A stretch of 64,000 nucleotides of DNA from GCA-2746795 sp963747345 (GTDB lineage: Bacteria; Chloroflexota; Anaerolineae; Promineifilales; Promineifilaceae): contig CAVVFA010000009.1 of NCBI GenBank assembly GCA_963747345.1, forward strand, positions 782,804-846,803. Reading direction: 5' to 3'. Each line of letters begins with the position of its first letter. Within the stretch, counting starts at the first letter, position 1. Positions 19,505-28,559 of the stretch are shown piece after piece. The notes beneath the pieces were generated by a model. It ran no database searches, had not been told where the DNA came from, and worked only from the letters and a program-made list of their open reading frames with translations. A program made the position numbers and the translations under genes.

Positions 19505-20353
19505 CTATTCCCCACGTAAAAACAGCGCGATGGTCTCGACCACAACGGCCGTTTGCTCTTGAACCGGCACGTGACCACACTCAGCTACCCGGTGTAGTTC
19601 CGCATTGGGCAGCAGCGCCGCCAATTCCACGCCATCGGCGACGGGAACAACCGTGTCATCCTCGCCCCAAATCAGACAGGTGGGGTGCGTTATCTTGCTC
19701 AGATTCTTGACGGAACCGTTAGCCAGTGCGGGAAACACAACGGCCGTTGCGCGAGCATTCTCATAATCACGGATGCGGCGCTGCCAAACAGTCTCCGGTT
19801 GCATTTCTGGCTGATAAAAAGCACTCTTCACCTGATACGGAACCACTAGGCGCGACTGTGAAATCGTGGTGCCGAGACTGACCAGCCCCAAGGAAATAGT
19901 GGCCTTAATGACCAAATCATGGACTTTTTGCGCCGATAATAACGCGGGTGCAATCAAAACCAGTCGCGCCACATCTTCAGGATAGGCCATTGTAAAATAC
20001 GTCGCCAATACGCCGCCAAAAGAATGCCCCACCACCAGGCATTGCGAAATTTCCAGGGCATCTATAAACGCGGCTACCCATTCCACCAAATGATCCAGGG
20101 TGTAGGGGGTTGTCATCTCTGAAAAGCCAAAGCCGGGGATGTCGGGGGCGACGAGGTGATAGTCGTCGGCGAGCGCGATCATCAGTTCACGGTACGCATC
20201 GCCGGAGGATGTCATGCCGTGGAGTAGAAGAACAGAACGGCCGTTTCCCTGTCCCACTTCATAATAACTTGTCTCAATACCCAACGCCTCAACCGTAAAC
20301 CGAGGCAGGTCTGCTAAATCAATTTGTTCAAATTTTTCAATCAGAGCCATCAT
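19505..20353 (-). CDS. alpha/beta hydrolase
   Basis: 282 residues with LLLHGMTSSGDAY (oxyanion region), nucleophile elbow GHSFGG (Ser), acid WGEDDTVVP and catalytic His in ECGHVP. Complete triad. The start at 20353 (GGAAGGGA upstream) overlaps the end of the hydrolase-ligase fusion gene once that gene's frameshift is repaired, so they are translationally coupled. Probably an esterase or thioesterase acting in the same lipid pathway; substrate unknown. Confidence 0.88.
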   Translation of the reverse strand: MMALIEKFEQIDLADLPRFTVEALGIETSYYEVGQGNGRSVLLLHGMTSSGDAYRELMIALADDYHLVAPDIPGFGFSEMTTPYTLDHLVEWVAAFIDALEISQCLVVGHSFGGVLATYFTMAYPEDVARLVLIAPALLSAQKVHDLVIKATISLGLVSLGTTISQSRLVVPYQVKSAFYQPEMQPETVWQRRIRDYENARATAVVFPALANGSVKNLSKITHPTCLIWGEDDTVVPVADGVELAALLPNAELHRVAECGHVPVQEQTAVVVETIALFLRGE

Positions 20354-22857
20354 TCCCTTCCACTTCTTGTACCAATACGCGACGCAATACTTTGCCAATA
20401 AACGATTTCGGCAGCGATTCGCGGAATTCAATTTCCCAGGGTACCGCATACGGGTCTAAGCCGTCTATGGCACATTTGCATCAGTTCATCTTCCGTTAAG
20501 CCGCTGCCTGGACGTGGCACAACAAACGCCTTGATTTTCTGCTCGCCCGCCACCTTGCCCACACCCACCACCGCCACTTCCATCACCTTGTTGTTCTCAT
20601 ACAGCACTTCTTCCACATCACGCGGAAAAACGCTGTAATCGCCAAACATGATGGTATCTCGTTTGCGGCTGATAATTTGGAAATAGCCGTCCCTGTCCAT
20701 CACCGCCACATCGCCGGTATTGAGCCAGCCATCCTTGATCACTTCATCGGTGGCTGCCTGATCTTGCCAATATCCCTGCATCACCTGCGGGCCGCGCACC
20801 ACCAATTCCCCGATTTCCCCTTGGGCCATAGGCTCGCCCGTCACCAAATCAATAATTCTGGCTTCCGTATTGGGTACAGGCACCCCAATCGAGCCGGGTT
20901 TACGCACGCCATACAGCGGGTTGGCATGAGTCACAGGTGAGGCTTCCGTGAGGCCGTATCCTTCGACTAAACGACCGCGTGTCAATTTCTCGAACTCTTC
21001 TTGCACCTCAATGGGCAGCGGGGCGGCGCCGCTGACACATGCTTTGATGGAACTGAGACCATACTCTCGCGCCGCCGGAAAATGGTTGATGGCGGTATAC
21101 ATCGACGGCACACCGGGGAAAATCGTCACGCCGTAATCCCGAATGTGACTCAGCACTTCCACCACATCAAAGACTGGCGACAAAACCACCGTGCCGCCCA
21201 AGGCAATGGGCAAACTCATGGCATTGATGAGGCCGTAGCTATGAATAATGGGCAAAACGGCCAGGCAAACCTCTTTGCCGTAAACCAGATCAGGAATCCA
21301 GTGGCGGGTCTGCAAGGTGTTGGCGACCAGATTTTTGTGTGTCAGACAAACGCCTTTTGGTTCATCAGTGGTGCCGCTGGTAAACAAAATAACTGCCAAA
21401 TCTTCGCCTTTTACGGCCACGGGTGGTGGCGGCATGGCTGGCACATCGTCCATCAACCTGTCCATTGGTTCGCCAATGGCGCGTACAATGGCGGCATCTT
21501 CGGGTTGACTGGCGGGCAGCTGCCAGCGGTCAATCAGCGCCTTATACACTTTAGCGCTAACGACGGGTTTGATGTCGGCAAAAATAAATTGCGTCACATT
21601 GGAGTTTTCTTTAATGGCCTGCGCCAAACGACCAAAACTTTTTAGCGTTACCATCACTTTGGGGTTTGTCATGGCGGCTTGTTGGGTAATCATCGCCGCG
21701 TCGGCATCAGGATTGGGCATAACGGCTATGCCGCCCACTTTCAGGGTGGCGTAAAAAGCGATGATCATTTGGGGCATGTTGGGCAAGACAATCATGACCC
21801 GGTCGCCTGGTTGTACACCCTTGCCGTGCAGCACCAGAGCAAAGCGGTTGACTTTGTCGTTGAGCTGCTGATAGGTGAGGTGATAGTTATAGAAGATGGT
21901 GGCGGTTTGTTTGGGCAGCCATTTGGCCGCGCTATCAAGAAAGACGGTTAACGGCCGTTCCGGAATCGGCAGCATCGGTGGCGTGTCGGGGCTGTAACTG
22001 CGCAGCCAGATGCGGTCAGCCAGGGGATCGTCCTTTTGCGCACCATCCCGCCAGGAACTCTTCTCGTCATCATCAATAAAGCGTTCAATGACACGAATGA
22101 CCGCATCATGCCGTTCTAACTGCACCTTGTGCTTGGCCGACCCCACGTCATAAACCTCGGCGTTGGGAATCATTTTGCCCACATCTTCAAACACCTCGCG
22201 TGGGAAATAATTGTCACTCTCGCCTGTCACCACCAGGGTTGGCGTGGTGATGTTGCGCATCAGCGACCAACCCTGCCATTTCAGCACGTTGTTGGCCGCC
22301 ATGCGTTGCATGACGTGAAATTCAGCATCATAACGTGTGCGATAGCCCCAAAACGGCCGTGCCATTTTTCCTGGAATGCGCGTGGCCCACTTCACCGCCT
22401 TGGGTAGCGGGTATTCGCCAGCAGTGGCCAGCAAAACCAATTTGTCCAACCGTTCTGGATGGGCATTGGCGTATTCCACGGCAATCGAGCCGCCAAAAGA
22501 ATGGGCGACCAGGGTGAATTTCTCGGGGAAATCCAAATCTTCTACGATGGCTTGCAGGTCAGACACCATTTCGCGCATGGTGTAGTCGGTGTAGGGCGCA
22601 TCGCTCTGCCCGTGTCCGCGCAAGTCAGGTGCGACTACGCGATGGGAACGGGCAAAGTGGTTGATCTGATGTTCCCACGATTCAAGCACACCGGCATAGC
22701 CATGCACAAACATGATCGTTTTGGAAATACCTTCTGGATGCAGATCGACCACACTCAGGTAGGAATCGGCAAGACCGCGCATCGGTACGTTCACTCGGTA
22801 CAGGTCGTAGTCCAACTGGATATCGGTTCGTTTAATACCACGTAGTTTCTTTTTCAT
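20337..22857 (-). CDS. alpha/beta hydrolase fused to AMP-forming acyl-CoA ligase (one frameshift)
   Basis: About 839 residues. Residues 1-270 are an alpha/beta hydrolase (FVHGYAG, nucleophile AHSFGG). Residues about 305-839 are an acyl-adenylate-forming enzyme with FTSGTTDEPKG (P-loop), YGLTEASP, WLNTGD and, after a shift near 20457, the catalytic-lysine motif PKSFIGKVLRR. The reported frame stops early at CHRRLRPVCGTLGN; the other frame restores the last 40 residues. Ligases of this type activate fatty acids with ATP and CoA. The fusion plus the overlapping second hydrolase suggests a dedicated acyl-transfer or lipid-remodelling route. OleBC fusions look similar, but OleB has an Asp nucleophile, whereas Ser is present here. 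Confidence 0.87.
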
Positions 22858-22873
22858 ATTTTCTTTAGTGGAA

Positions 22874-22946
22874 CAGACCCTCAGGGTTTGGTCTCGAGAA
22901 ATTCAACTTACGCTGACTTGAACCCATAGGGTCTCTCGAGTGAAAA
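22874..22946. repeat. dispersed repeat family 2 (CTCGAG plus CCC-N-GGGTTT)
   Basis: Two inverted halves, each with a CCCTnAGGGTTT-like stretch and CTCGAG, flanking about 30 bp. Close relatives at 28440-28510 and 45790-45920. It lies just upstream of the ligase gene. Confidence 0.65.
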
Positions 22947-23037
22947 CTCGCTATTGGCTAGATATTTTTGTCGGCTCGTTGGATTTGGATGAGAGTGATG
23001 TTATAGGGGAAACGGCCGTTTCCGGCAAACAATTCAT

Positions 23038-23067
23038 AAAAAAACGCCCTGAGTTTTCTCAGAGCGT
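23038..23067 (-). terminator. Rho-independent terminator for the GNAT gene
   Basis: Read on the minus strand: stem ACGCTCTGAG / CTCAGGGCGT with a 4-nt loop and then seven T's (the A-run 23038-23044 on the plus strand). Confidence 0.8.
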
Positions 23068-23130
23068 CTCTCAAATACTATTAATTTGAAAATTCGTTTT
23101 TAATGTTGATTTCTACAACAGCCAATACGC

Positions 23131-23634
23131 TTAAATTACACATAAGTTGCTACTGGCAGTATCCGGCACTAACAGATTTTTCCTAAGTTTGTAGTATGTT
23201 GGTTTCAGATAACCCTCATGCGTGCTGATATCTGAAATCTCATAACCCAGTGATGTAAAGAAGTGAATATTGTCTTTCAGGACAATGCGCACACTGAGGG
23301 TAACAAATTCACAATTTTGGCTGCGGGCTATCGCTTCTACTCCTGTAATCAACCGGCGAGCAATACCCTGCCCTTGCGCCTCTGGCAACACAGCCAGTCG
23401 GCCAAAATAAAGTCCGGTCTCCAACGGTTTATAGAACAAACAGCCAACCGCTTTGTTTTGATGATGAGCGAGTAACAGAGTTTCTTTTTCTAATTTTGTT
23501 TGCAGGGTAACGGCCGTTTCCCGGAACACTCCTGACTCCGGCTCAAGCCACCCCCGATACGGCTCAAATGCCGCCATCATCAAAGCTAACACACCCGCAC
23601 AATCGTCTTTTGTACCTTCTCGAATAACAATCAT
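23131..23634 (-). CDS. GNAT family N-acetyltransferase
   Basis: About 167 residues from ATG 23634. Acetyl-CoA binding motif A is clear (LAVLPEAQGQGIARRLI), followed by SVRIVLKDNIHFFTSLGYE. Acetyl acceptor unknown. Monocistronic with its own terminator. Confidence 0.87.
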   Translation of the reverse strand: MIVIREGTKDDCAGVLALMMAAFEPYRGWLEPESGVFRETAVTLQTKLEKETLLLAHHQNKAVGCLFYKPLETGLYFGRLAVLPEAQGQGIARRLITGVEAIARSQNCEFVTLSVRIVLKDNIHFFTSLGYEISDISTHEGYLKPTYYKLRKNLLVPDTASSNLCVI

Positions 23635-23736
23635 GATAATAATGATAACCACTGACCATACAGCCAGACAAACAATCGTTAATCGTTAATCGCAAACGGC
23701 CGTTTTCATTTGGTAACATAACGTAATCACAGTAAA

Positions 23737-24228
23737 ATGAGTGTTGTGAAATCTGACAGCAAATATTACCCGCTTTATACCTATCTCAACGAGCAGCCCT
23801 TCGACGAATTGACCCTCACCTTGCCTGAAATCGAAACTTTGCTGGGCATAGCCTTACCCGCCAGCGCCCGTACCCGTCGCGCCTGGTGGAGCAATCGCAG
23901 TCGAGGGGCCGTGCAAGCCGATGCCTGGATGAGCGCCGGTTATCACGTGGAAACCATCGACCTGGAAAACGAGCAAATCACCTTCCGCAAACCAGGCATT
24001 ATCTACAATGTGCAGCGTGCGGGCGATACCATACTCTGGGATGCGGAACTCATCAAATCCCTGCGCCACCATATGCACTGGACCCAAATCGACCTCGCCA
24101 GCAAACTCGGTATGCGCCAGCAAACCATCAGCGAATGGGAAAATGGCCTATACGAACCCAAACTCTCCTCCTCCAAATTATTAACCCTTATTGCCGAAAA
24201 AGCCGGTTTTGAATATCACACCAATTAG
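23737..24228 (+). CDS. HTH-type regulator with an N-terminal DUF7662-like domain
   Basis: 163 residues. The first 80 (YYPLYTYLNEQPFDELTLTLPEIE ... RRAWWSNR ... AWMSAGYHVETIDL) resemble the small domain found alone or fused in putative restriction-associated proteins. Residues about 108-160 are a Cro/CI helix-turn-helix (TQIDLASKLGMRQQTISEWENG). The target is unknown. It is monocistronic. Confidence 0.8.
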   Translation: MSVVKSDSKYYPLYTYLNEQPFDELTLTLPEIETLLGIALPASARTRRAWWSNRSRGAVQADAWMSAGYHVETIDLENEQITFRKPGIIYNVQRAGDTILWDAELIKSLRHHMHWTQIDLASKLGMRQQTISEWENGLYEPKLSSSKLLTLIAEKAGFEYHTN

Positions 24229-24295
24229 CCAGCAGCGACCCACAACAAATAATAAAAGTTCGTAATTAGGCTTTGATCATTCCTCAAAAGTGGTA

Positions 24296-24322
24296 TTGAC
24301 ACAATACACGTTAATGTATAAA
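24296..24322 (+). promoter_or_regulatory. sigma-70-like promoter for the 24376 gene
   Basis: TTGACA at 24296-24301 and TATAAA at 24317-24322, spaced 15 bp, about 50 bp upstream of the small gene's start. Spacing is slightly short; prediction only. Confidence 0.45.
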
Positions 24323-24375
24323 ATAGAATTGCGCTACCGGATAACATGTCATCAAATCAGAGAGGTAAATATCAA

Positions 24376-24552
24376 ATGAGCAGTTATAATTTAAACCAAA
24401 TTATCAAAATGTGGACGAAAGAAGAATTAACAACAGAACAGGCTGTAGGTCAAATTCTATTACAGATGCAATCCTTATCGACTCGTATCGGAACAGTGGA
24501 AAAACAATTTGAACAAAACCGGAAAGAAAATGGGAACAAGGATAAGAAATAA
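24376..24552 (+). CDS. small coiled-coil-like protein
   Basis: 58 residues, no known family. The C-terminal half (ILLQMQSLSTRIGTVEKQFEQNRKE) has heptad spacing of a coiled coil, ending in a highly charged tail. ATG 24376 follows GAGAGGT and a plausible promoter. Function unknown. Confidence 0.5.
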   Translation: MSSYNLNQIIKMWTKEELTTEQAVGQILLQMQSLSTRIGTVEKQFEQNRKENGNKDKK

Positions 24553-24600
24553 CGGCCGTTTTCCATTGCCATTTCTCTCGACTGTCGCTATAGTTTGCCG

Positions 24601-25176
24601 ATGAATATTTTCCATCAAGTTTTCGACGTATTCTATCCAGCTATTCGCTATACCTATGAAGTGCTTCAGGGACATGCCTGGTTTGATGAAATCACCCCCG
24701 ACAGCGAAGCCGGCATCACCCAAGAATTGTGGCTAGGCGGTGCGCCTAGCTATCAGCGAGACTATCATTTCATTTTACAAAACGAAATCAAAGCGGTCGT
24801 CAACATTCGCGCCGAACGAGAAGACGATCTCAAATTCTACGAAGAAAACGACATCACCCACATCCAACTCAAAGTCTTAGACGTAACCGTTCCAGGCGAA
24901 GAAATTTTGGATGAAGGGGTTGCTTGGATGCAACAACAAGTGGCAAACGGCCGTTCCATCCTCGTACATTGCGCCAAAGGTCGGGGCCGCTCTGCCACCC
25001 TCATGGCCGCTTACTACATGCTCGAACACGGCCTCACCTTCGATCAAGCCGAAGCACTCATGAAGAGAAGACGCGCCCTCACCAAACTCGAAGGCCGCCA
25101 CCGCGACCGGCTCGAACTCTGGGTCGAGACACGGCGCAAAACACTTCCCCCACTAGATGTAGAGATTGGAGATTAG
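24601..25176 (+). CDS. dual-specificity protein phosphatase-like protein
   Basis: 191 residues with the Cys-phosphatase signature HCAKGRGRS (HC-x5-R-S) and the earlier general-acid Asp segment (LKVLDVTVPGEE). The fold matches DSPc/PTP-like phosphatases. It acts on phosphoproteins, phosphoinositides or another phosphate ester; substrate not determinable. It starts just after the small coiled-coil gene. Confidence 0.87.
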   Translation: MNIFHQVFDVFYPAIRYTYEVLQGHAWFDEITPDSEAGITQELWLGGAPSYQRDYHFILQNEIKAVVNIRAEREDDLKFYEENDITHIQLKVLDVTVPGEEILDEGVAWMQQQVANGRSILVHCAKGRGRSATLMAAYYMLEHGLTFDQAEALMKRRRALTKLEGRHRDRLELWVETRRKTLPPLDVEIGD

Positions 25177-25220
25177 AGATTAGAGATTCGAAGCGATCAA
25201 TCTCCAATCTCTAATCTCTC
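25158..25220. repeat. dispersed inverted repeat family 1, copy between convergent genes
   Basis: AGAGATTGGAGATTAGAGATT faces its complement CAATCTCCAATCTCTAATC. It overlaps the end of the phosphatase gene and touches the metZ stop, where it can act as a bidirectional terminator. Its insertion appears to have supplied the last codons of the phosphatase (VEIGD). Confidence 0.7.
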
Positions 25221-26397
25221 AGACTTTCCTCAAAGCCTGCTCCACATCAGCCACAATATCATCCACATGCTCTAAACCAACCGAGATACGAATCAATCCT
25301 GGCGTAATGCCAACGGCTAACCGTTCCTCTTCTTGCAGGGAACTGTGTGTCGTACTGGCCGGATGCGTGGCAATCGTACGCGTATCACCTAAATTAGAAG
25401 AAAGCGAACACATCTCCAGCGCATCCAGAAAGCACCGACCCCGTTCCAAGCCACCCTTCACCTCAAACGTTACAAGCGCCCCACCACGGCACATCTGCCG
25501 TTTTGCCAACTCATACTGCGGATGGGAGGACAAGTGCGGATATTTGACCCAAGCCACTTCAGAATGATGCTCCAACACAGTTGCCAGTTTTTCCGCATTG
25601 TCACAATGGCGTTCCACACGCAAAGACAGCGTTTCCAGGCTCTTGTTGAACATCCAGGCATTAAATGGCGAAAGCGATGGCCCTGTATGGCGAACGAAGA
25701 AGGTTAGCTCATCAATCAGCGCTTTATCGCCAACCAGCACGCCGCCAATGCCGCGACCCTGACCGTCAATAAATTTGGTGGCGGAGTGCATCACTAAATT
25801 CGCGCCTAAAGCCAACGGCCGTTGCAAAATCGGCGTAGCAAATACATTATCTACCAGCAGAATGATGTTCCGTTCACGGCAAAATTCGCCCAACCAGGCC
25901 AAGTCAATCAAATCCAGCGCCGGGTTCGATGGCGTTTCTACAATACACAAGCGCGTATTGGGCTGCACGGCAGCCGCCCACGTTTCCGGTTGCAGCGCAT
26001 CGACATAGGTGTGGCTCATCTCCCAACGGGGTAGTAACTGCGTCAGAATCTGATGTGTGGAACCAAAAACAGAACGGCAAGCCAGCACATGGTCGCCGCT
26101 TTTGAGCAGCCCCACCATGCCCGTAAACACCGCCGACATGCCAGACGCCAGCGCCAAGCCAGCCTCGGCTCCTTCCAAAATACACATCTTTTCGATGAAC
26201 TCGTCGGTATTGGGATTGCCATAGCGGGTATAAATCTGCCCATCGACCTCTTTGGCAAACAGCGCCCGCGCATGTTCGGCGTTCTCAAAGGTGTAGCTGG
26301 AAGTCATGTAAATGGAACTGGCGTGTTCCCGGTGGCTGGATGATGGTGTTTGGGTACGGATAACGGCCGTTTCCAATTTCTGCTCTCTTTTACTCAT
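25219..26397 (-). CDS. metZ: O-succinylhomoserine sulfhydrylase-like PLP enzyme
   Basis: 392-residue Cys/Met metabolism PLP-dependent enzyme. The PLP-lysine motif is HSATKFIDGQGRGIGG, typical of MetZ rather than MetB/MetC. YTRYGNPN and the substrate-site SSNLGDTRTIATHPASTTH are also present. It makes homocysteine from an activated homoserine and sulfide in methionine synthesis. ATG 26397 has GGAG upstream. The upstream leader carries a 79-bp tandem duplication; I see no SAM riboswitch. Confidence 0.88.
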   Translation of the reverse strand: MSKREQKLETAVIRTQTPSSSHREHASSIYMTSSYTFENAEHARALFAKEVDGQIYTRYGNPNTDEFIEKMCILEGAEAGLALASGMSAVFTGMVGLLKSGDHVLACRSVFGSTHQILTQLLPRWEMSHTYVDALQPETWAAAVQPNTRLCIVETPSNPALDLIDLAWLGEFCRERNIILLVDNVFATPILQRPLALGANLVMHSATKFIDGQGRGIGGVLVGDKALIDELTFFVRHTGPSLSPFNAWMFNKSLETLSLRVERHCDNAEKLATVLEHHSEVAWVKYPHLSSHPQYELAKRQMCRGGALVTFEVKGGLERGRCFLDALEMCSLSSNLGDTRTIATHPASTTHSSLQEEERLAVGITPGLIRISVGLEHVDDIVADVEQALRKV

Positions 26398-26403
26398 CTG
26401 TCT

Positions 26404-26566
26404 CTCCTCTGAAAATGTAGCGCGATTTGACAAATCGCATTAGGAGTTTCATTCATCGTGGTGCGCTGCACGCCCATGTGAACTCCTCTGAAAATGTAGC
26501 GCAATTTGACAAATCGCGTTACGGAGTTTCATTCATCGTGGTGCGCTGCCGCCCATGTGAACTCCT
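26404..26566. repeat. 79-bp tandem duplication with internal hairpin upstream of metZ
   Basis: Two copies (from 26404 and 26483), about 90% alike, each with the hairpin GCGATTTGACAAATCGC or a variant and the string TCATTCATCGTGGTGCGCTG. A third start (CTCCT) follows. Could be a duplicated regulatory hairpin or a repeat insertion. Confidence 0.75.
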
Positions 26567-26575
26567 AAAAAATAA

Positions 26576-26610
26576 GCGGGGATTTTGAAGAAAACTCTCC
26601 AAATCCCCGC
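26576..26610 (-). terminator. Rho-independent terminator for the DeoR-like gene
   Basis: Arms GCGGGGATTTTG (26576-26587) and CCAAATCCCCGC (26599-26610), with an A-rich stretch to the left that is a U-run on the minus transcript. Confidence 0.75.
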
Positions 26611-26652
26611 CCGATGTTTTTAACTTGGCACGCATTGTAACAAGAACTATCG

Positions 26653-27229
26653 TCAGCCGCATCCCCCATGATGGCAATCTCGCAAATGCGTTTCCGCACC
26701 CTCAAAATCAAATACATCCCCACCAAAACCACGCTGGAATTTCTCTGCTTCTGACTGTGTGGCAAAACAAATCGTACTGGGCAAACAGCAAACCCGGACT
26801 TCAGACCCGATCACAAAATAAGCCTGAAACACATTGATCCGGCGTCCATGTAAAAAATCAGGGGTCAAAGCAGAATCAACCTCGTCCATTTGCTGCAACA
26901 ACAAAAGACCACAATGCGGGCAGCAAGCATACAGCTTCTCACCGCCCCGCTTCATAACCGTAAACGCCGTCCGCTCCATAACACCACCACCACACAAATG
27001 ACAAACGGCCGTTCCCGTCATCATCAGTCGGTCTCTCAGTTACAGCTAACTCCACCCCGCCATGCACCTTTGTAACCAAACCTTTCTCAGCCAACTTATC
27101 CAAATCTCGGTGAATCGTCATCCCCGACACATAAAAACGGTCAACCAACTGCTTAATTGTCAAGCGCTGCTCTGTTTCCAACCATGTTAAAATTTGCTGC
27201 TGCCGTCCGCTGGGAATCAAGTCAGTCAT
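26653..27229 (-). CDS. DeoR-type regulator with cysteine-rich metal-binding-like C-terminus (one frameshift)
   Basis: About 190 residues after a shift near 27013. N-terminal DeoR winged helix (IPSGRQQQILTWLETEQRLTIKQL, DRFYVSGMTIHRDLDKLAEKGLV), then CHLCGGG and CCPHCGLLLL, which look like a TRASH or zinc-ribbon-type metal site, and a C-terminal Cys/His tail (HLRDCHHGGCG). It is divergent from the FixH-SCO-PCuAC cluster, so a copper or metal-responsive regulator of that cluster is likely. It belongs to the style of metal-sensing regulators with NosL/TRASH parts; exact family not certain. Confidence 0.72.
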
Positions 27230-27351
27230 ATATCCACCCCTTCCTTTTTATGAACCATGAATTTTTGCACAGTTCGTCATCACGCTATAAAATGATAAGT
27301 ATACACAAAATATAACAAAAAATCACATTCCTGTTCCACCATTTTATACAC

Positions 27352-27810
27352 ATGTCAACTGTCACCCAATCAGCACCACCTATCTATCGACTACTCATTC
27401 TTGCCTTACTGCTCTTAACCGGACTAGCTGCCGCAGGCTGCTCCCGCGTGAGTCAGGAAGCACAGCAAACCCAGCTACAAATCGAGCTAATCGAACCACT
27501 TTTCCCCCCAGCCGTTGGCAAAGACACCCTCAACATTCGCCTATTTGATGAAAACGACAATCCAATTAATGATGCCACCATCGCCGTCAGAGCAGATATG
27601 ACCCACGCGGGCATGATTCCCATCCTGGGCAACGCCACCGAGGGAGACAAAGGGCTGTACAAAGTGCCTTTTGAATGGACGATGGGCGGTGATTGGGTCG
27701 TCGTCATCCAGGCAACCTTGCCCGATGGCACGGTTGCCGAAGAAACATTCCCGCTCACAATTTCCGGCGATCCGGCTAATTGCGACAATGAGGCAATAGA
27801 AATTCCATGA
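27352..27810 (+). CDS. FixH/YtkA-like lipoprotein
   Basis: 152 residues with a lipoprotein signal (lipobox LAAAGC, Cys about 30) and an Ig-like FixH/YtkA domain (DENDNPINDATIAVRADMTHAGM ... GLYKVPFEWTMGGDWVVVIQATLPDG). FixH-like proteins take part in cytochrome oxidase or copper handling. Its stop overlaps the start of the SCO gene by 4 nt (ATGA), indicating one operon. Confidence 0.85.
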   Translation: MSTVTQSAPPIYRLLILALLLLTGLAAAGCSRVSQEAQQTQLQIELIEPLFPPAVGKDTLNIRLFDENDNPINDATIAVRADMTHAGMIPILGNATEGDKGLYKVPFEWTMGGDWVVVIQATLPDGTVAEETFPLTISGDPANCDNEAIEIP

Positions 27811-28424
27811 CATTCAAGACTCGCTTTACAATCCCTCTCCTATTCATCTTACTTCTAAGCATGTTGATAGCTGGTTGCGGGCAAACGGCCGTTTCCGAAT
27901 CAGAACGCCAATTTGCCGGTGCACTCGTCAACTCACCCCAACCCGTGCCAGACTTCACCCTCACCAGCGCCGATGGCCCCGTCAGCCTCAGCGACTTCGC
28001 CGGAAAATACGTCTTCCTCTACTTTGGCTACACCTTCTGCCCTGACATTTGCCCCGGCACCCTCTCCAACCTCGCCGCCGTCCGCAAAGAACTGGGCGAC
28101 GATGCCGATAAAATGCAAGTCATCATGGTCTCCGTCGATCCCCAGCGAGACACACCCGAAGTACTAGCCAAATACACAGCCCACTTCGATCCCACATTCC
28201 TCGGCGTCACTGGCACCAAAGAAGAAATCGACGCCGCCGGTGAACCACTCGGCATTTACTACGAAATCCATGAAGGCAGCGCCGCCAGCGGCTACCTCAT
28301 AGACCACACAGCCCGTTCCTTCCTCATCGATCCAGAAGGCAACGCCCGTGTCGCTTACCCCCATGATGCCCCACGCGATGGCATCCTGGCAGATTTAGAC
28401 TGGTTCTTCGCGCAAGAACAATAA
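27807..28424 (+). CDS. SCO1/SenC family copper chaperone
   Basis: 205 residues, lipoprotein signal with lipobox (LIAGC). Thioredoxin-like fold with the copper ligands CPDIC (in FGYTFCPDICPG) and the distal His in LIDHTARSFLID. It delivers copper to or reduces the CuA site of cytochrome c oxidase. Starts inside the preceding FixH-like gene's stop. The CuA oxidase itself is not in this window. Confidence 0.94.
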   Translation: MTFKTRFTIPLLFILLLSMLIAGCGQTAVSESERQFAGALVNSPQPVPDFTLTSADGPVSLSDFAGKYVFLYFGYTFCPDICPGTLSNLAAVRKELGDDADKMQVIMVSVDPQRDTPEVLAKYTAHFDPTFLGVTGTKEEIDAAGEPLGIYYEIHEGSAASGYLIDHTARSFLIDPEGNARVAYPHDAPRDGILADLDWFFAQEQ

Positions 28425-28439
28425 AATTCAACCATACAG

Positions 28440-28510
28440 CCCCTAAGGGTTTGGCCTCGAGAAATTCAATATTGCGATAGTTAAAACCCTACGGGTTTCT
28501 CGAGTAAAAA
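28440..28510. repeat. dispersed repeat family 2, copy between SCO and PCuAC genes
   Basis: CCCTAAGGGTTTGGCCTCGAG and, inverted, CCCTACGGGTTTCTCGAG, about 30 bp apart; matches 22874-22946 and 45790-45920. Confidence 0.65.
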
Positions 28511-28559
28511 TAAACACATTGATAGTTATAAATTCTTTTAGTCTCTACGGAGGAGCAAA

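Noticed and set aside
21001..21645. 214-codon plus-strand ORF
   Set aside because: Shadow of the acyl-ligase domain on the other strand; no ribosome site.
20337..22857. OleBC olefin-synthesis fusion
   Set aside because: The hydrolase has a Ser nucleophile (AHSFGG) instead of the Asp of OleB, and no oleA or oleD is adjacent.
26398..26575. SAM riboswitch upstream of metZ
   Set aside because: The leader is a tandem duplication; I could not trace the conserved SAM-I or SAM-II core in it.
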